Under the pieces are notes generated by a model, which worked only from the letters and a program-made list of their open reading frames with translations, had not been told where the DNA came from and did no database searches. DNA of 64,000 nt. Origin: Caloramator proteoclasticus DSM 10124 (lineage in GTDB: Bacteria > Bacillota > Clostridia > Clostridiales > Caloramatoraceae). Numbering within the stretch: the first letter of the stretch is position 1; every line of letters starts with the position of its first letter. The position numbers were made by a program, and so were the translations under genes. Below are positions 60,017-64,000 of this stretch, piece by piece. The DNA lies in NCBI RefSeq assembly GCF_900129265.1, contig NZ_FQVG01000002.1, forward strand, positions 54,769 to 118,768. Reading direction: 5' to 3'.

Positions 60017-60613
60017 TTATAAACCTAATTTATTTAATAATATTTCTAATGAACCTGGCTTTGGTATAAAAAAGAAATTACCTGCTATTTCATTATTATC
60101 AACTATGAATTTTGTGTCTATAGCTAAAACATTTTCACTATACTGTTCTGCATCCATAAACGTTGTTGTCATAATTGCAGCCAACATATCGATAGCTACA
60201 GATGGCACAGAAGTTACAACTGACATATTTGCTAACTGAGCAATTGCATTTAAATAAGAATTTCCCAAGATGTTACCAACTTCTTGAAAAATTGAGTATA
60301 GCATATCTTCGTTTAATTCTGTCATTCCAAACATAAGCGTATTTGTAAACTTTTCTGCTTCTTCATTTTTTATCATAAATAAAATATTACCTAAAACATC
60401 TCCAAATACCTTTAAAAGTACTGCAACAACTACATCATCATCATTGCCTACTCTTCTTATCATATCGTTAAATTCCAAAATGTCAAGTTGAGGTATTTCC
60501 ATATCAACTTTTTTATTTATTAATTGAGACAATGCTGTTGCTGCATTACCAGAGCCTATATTCCCAACTTCCTTTAATGCGTCAATTTGAAATTCAGTCA
60601 ATTTTAATTCCAT
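60017..60613 (-). CDS. cheC: CheY-P phosphatase CheC
   Basis: A 198-residue protein with two phosphatase motifs, DALKEVGNIGSGNAATALSQ and IFQEVGNILGNSYLNAIAQL, each with the Glu-x2-Asn pair. It dephosphorylates CheY-P; in Bacillus it is boosted by CheD, but no cheD is seen in this window. ATG 60613 follows AGGTGATTTT; earlier in-frame ATGs at 60649 overlap cheA and lack ribosome sites. Confidence 0.93.
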   Translation of the reverse strand: MELKLTEFQIDALKEVGNIGSGNAATALSQLINKKVDMEIPQLDILEFNDMIRRVGNDDDVVVAVLLKVFGDVLGNILFMIKNEEAEKFTNTLMFGMTELNEDMLYSIFQEVGNILGNSYLNAIAQLANMSVVTSVPSVAIDMLAAIMTTTFMDAEQYSENVLAIDTKFIVDNNEIAGNFFFIPKPGSLEILLNKLGL

Positions 60614-60626
60614 AAAATCACCTACT

Positions 60627-62621
60627 TTAAACAATTGCAGCGACATCAAGTATTAATGTAACTAATCCATCACCTAATATTGTCGCACCCACATATTCCT
60701 TTAAATTTTGCAACAATTTACCCACTGGTTTAATTACAATTTCTTGTTGGCCTAATAACTCATCTACAAGCAGACCAACAGTCTTTTCACCTGTTTTTAC
60801 AATTACAATGTATTTATTGTTTGATTCTACTGATTTTAGATTTAATTTTTCAGATAATCTGATGATTGGTATTATCTTATCTCTGTATAGTATTACTTCT
60901 TTATTATTTGTTAACTTAATCTCATTTACGTTAATATTAATTACTCTGTCAATAAAACCAAGAGATATTGCAAATGTTTCATCAGATACCTTAACTAATA
61001 ATGCTTGTATTATGGAAAGAGTTAATGGTAACCTAATTATGAATGCTGTTCCTTTACCCTTTTCACTAACAACCTCAACAGTTCCACCTAAATTAGATAT
61101 TTTAGTTTTAACAACATCCATACCAACACCGCGACCAGATATGTCAGTTACTTTTTCACTTGTACTAAATCCTTGCATAAAAATTAAATTTTTAATATCA
61201 TTCTCTGACATACCCTCAGTGCTTATACCTATAGATTCAGCCTTCCTTTTAATTTTTTCTAAATCAAGTCCTTTTCCATCATCTTCAATTTTAATTACAG
61301 CTTTGTTCCCCTCTTGGTATGCAATTAACTTTATAGTTCCCTTTGCTGGTTTACCAAGTTTAATTCTTTCTTCTGTTTTTTCTATTCCATGGTCAGCTGC
61401 ATTTCTGATTAAATGTACTAATGGCTCTCCTATCTCATCTATAACTGTTCTGTCTAATTCAGTATCTTCTCCTTTTATTATCAAATCAATATCTTTTCCA
61501 AGTTCCTGTGATAGGTCTCTGATCATTCTTGGGAATCTATTGAACACTCTTTCTATAGGTAGCATTCTTACCTTCATTACTAAATCCTGAAGATCAGATG
61601 TAATTCTTCCTACTTGCTCTAATGTTTCGTGTAGTTCACCTAATCTGTAATTTGTGCTAATTTGCTCCAATCTTGTTCTGTGAATTACTAATTCTCCAAC
61701 TAAATTCATAAACTTGTCTAATCTTTCTAAGTCAACACGCACTGATTGGTGGGCTTTTTTATTTTTTTCCTCTTCTTTGGTTATTTTTGCTTTTGTATTT
61801 TCTTGTTTTTTATTGATATCAACATCGATATTGTTAGATTCTAATTGATTATCAGATTGTTTTTTAGTTTCAAGATTATTTATTGATTTAGATGATTCAG
61901 CTATTGAATTAATATTAACTTCTTTAATTTCAGATATATTTAAAATTAAATCTTTAACTTCATCTGCATTCTTTTGTGTTAAAAACATAATATAAAATCT
62001 GTCTTGAAAATTCTCTTGCTCAAGGTCATCAACCGAAGGTACTGTTTTAATAATTTCACCTAAATCTTCAATTGTTTTATAAACTAAAAAGGATCTTGCA
62101 GATTTTAAAAGACAGTCATCAGTTAAAATAATTTCAGCTGTATATACGTTATAATTTTTTTCTTTTGCCTGTTTTATTATGTTTTCATCATAAATATTTA
62201 AGGTAAAATCTATATTACTCTTTTCATCTTTTTGCTCTTTTTTACTTTCACCAACATTTTCAAGTTCTTTTATTAAATTATCAATGCTTATTTTTTCATC
62301 ATTACCATCCCTTATATTATCTATCATTATTTCTAAAGTATCCAAACATTTAAATAAAACATTAATTATGTTTGAATCAACCTTTAAAATATCATTTCGG
62401 AATTTATCAAGCACATTTTCCATTTTATGAGTCAATTCAGCTATATCAGTAAATCCCATACTTCCAGCCATACCCTTTAAAGTATGAGCAACTCTGAATA
62501 TTGAATTAATTATATCTTTATTTTCTGGATCCTTCTCCAGCTCTAAGATATTTTGATTTAATGTTTGTAAATTTTCAGATGATTCTTCTAAAAAAACATC
62601 TAAATATTGGGACATATCCAT
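60627..62621 (-). CDS. cheA: Chemotaxis histidine kinase CheA
   Basis: A 664-residue kinase with all five domains: P1 with phospho-His46 in FRVAHTLKGMAGSMG, P2 (about 140-240, CheY-binding), P3 dimerisation with VRVDLERLDKFMNLVGELVI, P4 ATPase with LIRNAADHGIE and EDDGKGLDLEKI, ISGRGVGMDVVK, and the CheW-like P5 at the end (LGQQEIVIKPVGKLL). ATG 62621 is 8 bases after GGGAGG; an upstream in-frame ATG overlaps cheR. It ends 13 bases before cheC. Confidence 0.97.
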   Translation of the reverse strand: MDMSQYLDVFLEESSENLQTLNQNILELEKDPENKDIINSIFRVAHTLKGMAGSMGFTDIAELTHKMENVLDKFRNDILKVDSNIINVLFKCLDTLEIMIDNIRDGNDEKISIDNLIKELENVGESKKEQKDEKSNIDFTLNIYDENIIKQAKEKNYNVYTAEIILTDDCLLKSARSFLVYKTIEDLGEIIKTVPSVDDLEQENFQDRFYIMFLTQKNADEVKDLILNISEIKEVNINSIAESSKSINNLETKKQSDNQLESNNIDVDINKKQENTKAKITKEEEKNKKAHQSVRVDLERLDKFMNLVGELVIHRTRLEQISTNYRLGELHETLEQVGRITSDLQDLVMKVRMLPIERVFNRFPRMIRDLSQELGKDIDLIIKGEDTELDRTVIDEIGEPLVHLIRNAADHGIEKTEERIKLGKPAKGTIKLIAYQEGNKAVIKIEDDGKGLDLEKIKRKAESIGISTEGMSENDIKNLIFMQGFSTSEKVTDISGRGVGMDVVKTKISNLGGTVEVVSEKGKGTAFIIRLPLTLSIIQALLVKVSDETFAISLGFIDRVININVNEIKLTNNKEVILYRDKIIPIIRLSEKLNLKSVESNNKYIVIVKTGEKTVGLLVDELLGQQEIVIKPVGKLLQNLKEYVGATILGDGLVTLILDVAAIV

Positions 62622-62622
62622 A

Positions 62623-63399
62623 TTAATTACCTCCCGGCTTTCTATATATAAATGTTGATGCTTTTTCATATCCAAATTCCTTATAATTATAAATACTTTC
62701 AGTTGCACCTACAAATAGCAATCCTCCAGGTTTAAGAGAATTGTAAAAGTTTTGGTAAATTTTATTTTTAGTTTCTTGAGTAAAATAAATGACTACATTT
62801 CTGCAAACTATTAAATCAAAACCAGATTCATATTTATCTAAAATTAAATCGTGTTTTTTAAATGTTACCCTTTTTTTTATATCTTCTGATATATAAAATT
62901 TGTCATCCTTTTTTGTAAAATATTTATTTAAAGTATTGTCATCTACATTTCTTATTTCATTTTTATTATAAACTCCTTGTTTGGCAACCTCTAATATAGT
63001 TTGATCGATATCGGTTGCTATTATTGTATGTTTCTTATTAGGAGTTAGTCTATCCATTATTATAGCAAGTGTGTAAGGTTCAGCTCCTATTGAACAAGCT
63101 GCACTCCATATTTTTAAGCTATTTTTTTCGGGTCTTAAATAATACTTTATCTTCTGTTCTAAATCTAAGAAAAGCTCCTTATTTCTAAAAAATTCAGATA
63201 CATTAATTGTTAAATGATCTAAAAATTTTTTACTTAAGTTTGAATCTGATGATAGTTTGGTTATAAAATCAATTTCATTTTTTGCTCCTGCCCGTTGCAT
63301 AAAATTTTCTATGCGTCTAATTAGTTGTTTTGATTTATAAGCAGAAAGATTAATTCCATATTCTTTTTGAACAAACTTTTCAATTTTTTCAAATTCCAT
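62623..63399 (-). CDS. cheR: Chemoreceptor methyltransferase CheR
   Basis: A 258-residue SAM-dependent enzyme that methylates receptor glutamates. The N-terminal helical domain has LIRRIENFMQRAGAKNEIDF; the SAM fold has LKIWSAACSIGAEPYTLAII, IIATDIDQTILEVAKQGVY, FDLIVCRNVVIYFTQE and GGLLFVGATESIY. GAGGGCGTG precedes the ATG. It follows cheB by 4 bases. Confidence 0.96.
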   Translation of the reverse strand: MEFEKIEKFVQKEYGINLSAYKSKQLIRRIENFMQRAGAKNEIDFITKLSSDSNLSKKFLDHLTINVSEFFRNKELFLDLEQKIKYYLRPEKNSLKIWSAACSIGAEPYTLAIIMDRLTPNKKHTIIATDIDQTILEVAKQGVYNKNEIRNVDDNTLNKYFTKKDDKFYISEDIKKRVTFKKHDLILDKYESGFDLIVCRNVVIYFTQETKNKIYQNFYNSLKPGGLLFVGATESIYNYKEFGYEKASTFIYRKPGGN

Positions 63400-63403
63400 T
63401 GGT

Positions 63404-64000
63404 TCACGCCCTCTTCAAAAGTTTTAGAATATATTCGAGAATATCATTTTCGTGTAAAACTACGTCTACACAACCAGTTTGTATTGCAGATTTTGGCATT
63501 CCAAATACCACTGATGATTCTTCATCCTGTGCGATTACAAAACCTCCATATTTCTTCACTTCAATTACACCTTCTGCACCATCCTTACCCATACCTGTAA
63601 ATATCGCTGCTATTGTACCTGATTTATAATAATTTGCAGCACTTATAAATAGTTTATCTACTGCTGGTCTAACTCCGTGTATTTGAGGTGATAAGTCTAA
63701 TCTAATTTCACCATTAACTACAAGCATATGGTATCCACCTGGTGCAATATATACAGTATTTTCTTTTATTTTTTGTTTATCAACAGCTTCTACAACTTCT
63801 AAATTGCTTGCTTTATTCATTCTTTCAGCAAAAGCCTTTGTAAAACCAACAGGCATATGTTGTACAACAAGAACAGGAATATTTATATCCTTTGGAAGTT
63901 TAGTAATTAAATCAAATAAAACCTTTGGTCCTCCAGTGGAAGCACCAAGGAGAAGAACACTATATTTGTTTTGATTTATATTTATACTTTTATTATTTAA
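63404..64000 (-). CDS. cheB: Chemotaxis methylesterase CheB (C-terminal part; 5' end outside the window)
   Basis: The frame is open to the window edge at 64000, so only the last 198 residues are seen: the end of a linker and the full methylesterase domain. The Ser nucleophile is in LLGASTGGPK, the His in VVQHMPVGFT and the Asp in FTGMGKDGAEG, completing the triad. The receiver domain lies beyond the window. The ATG at 63856 is internal and not the start. CheB removes methyl groups added by CheR, encoded directly downstream. Confidence 0.96.
   Translation of the reverse strand, partial: LNNKSININQNKYSVLLLGASTGGPKVLFDLITKLPKDINIPVLVVQHMPVGFTKAFAERMNKASNLEVVEAVDKQKIKENTVYIAPGGYHMLVVNGEIRLDLSPQIHGVRPAVDKLFISAANYYKSGTIAAIFTGMGKDGAEGVIEVKKYGGFVIAQDEESSVVFGMPKSAIQTGCVDVVLHENDILEYILKLLKRA

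Noticed and set aside
60808..61590. Long plus-strand open frame inside cheA
   Set aside because: It is antisense to conserved CheA domains, has no ribosome site and its residues mirror the codon pattern of the opposite strand.
1..64000. CRISPR array, insertion sequence or rRNA operon
   Set aside because: No regularly spaced repeats, no transposase-like frames with terminal repeats and no rRNA-like stretches were seen.

Overview
The window is AT-rich DNA from a motile, endospore-forming Gram-positive bacterium, most likely in the Clostridia (Clostridiaceae-like). The evidence is low-GC codon use, strong AGGAGG-type ribosome sites, spoVS, a CotS-family coat gene, a RacA-like gene with a sigma-H promoter, a YneA/LexA SOS pair of Gram-positive type, a fused FliR-FlhB export protein, and the FliW/CsrA pair. 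The species cannot be named from the sequence alone. No phage, insertion sequence, CRISPR array or rRNA is visible, and there is one tRNA.

Bases 1-12,210 (plus strand) hold the 3' end of recA, then recX, an Mre11/SbcD-like phosphoesterase and a Rad50/SbcC-like ATPase split over three genes (2407-4756). They continue with rny, spoVS (behind a textbook sigma-H promoter), padR-type regulator, aminotransferase, purB, proC, a 34-codon membrane ORF and a Xer-type tyrosine recombinase.

Bases 12,200-15,300 are a turning point. Genes to the left run mainly on the plus strand and genes to the right mainly on the minus strand, as expected where two replication forks meet. Here lie a divergent yneA-like/lexA pair sharing three LexA boxes, a Cys-rich acidic small protein that may belong to the SOS unit, and a sequence at 14960-14987 resembling a dif site.

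Bases 13,630-27,836 (mostly minus strand) hold a PLP lyase-like gene, hfq, miaA, mutL, mutS and miaB, an orphan 51-codon ORF, a racA-like/GNAT operon, a CotS-like probable pseudokinase, tRNA-Met(CAT), an M20 amidohydrolase, an LD-carboxypeptidase and a TPR protein.

Bases 27,894-64,000 (minus strand) form one flagellar and chemotaxis locus, read right to left. It begins with cheB-cheR-cheA-cheC-cheY-cheW-fliM-fliY, closed by a terminator. A sigma-28-type promoter then drives flgM-flgN-flgK-flgL-fliW-csrA-fliD-fliT, and a second drives flaG-orf-fliS. After a 39-bp AT palindrome comes the large hook/basal-body/export operon flgB-flgC-fliEFGHIJK-flgD-flgE-flbD-motAB-fliL-fliOPQ-fliR/flhB-flhA-flhF-flhG-ycgR-sigD-swrB-like-small membrane gene-two FlgG-family rod genes. 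The operons follow the usual hierarchy: basal body and sigma factor first, then sigma-28 genes released by FlgM export, with FliW/CsrA acting after transcription. Flagellin itself is not in the window.
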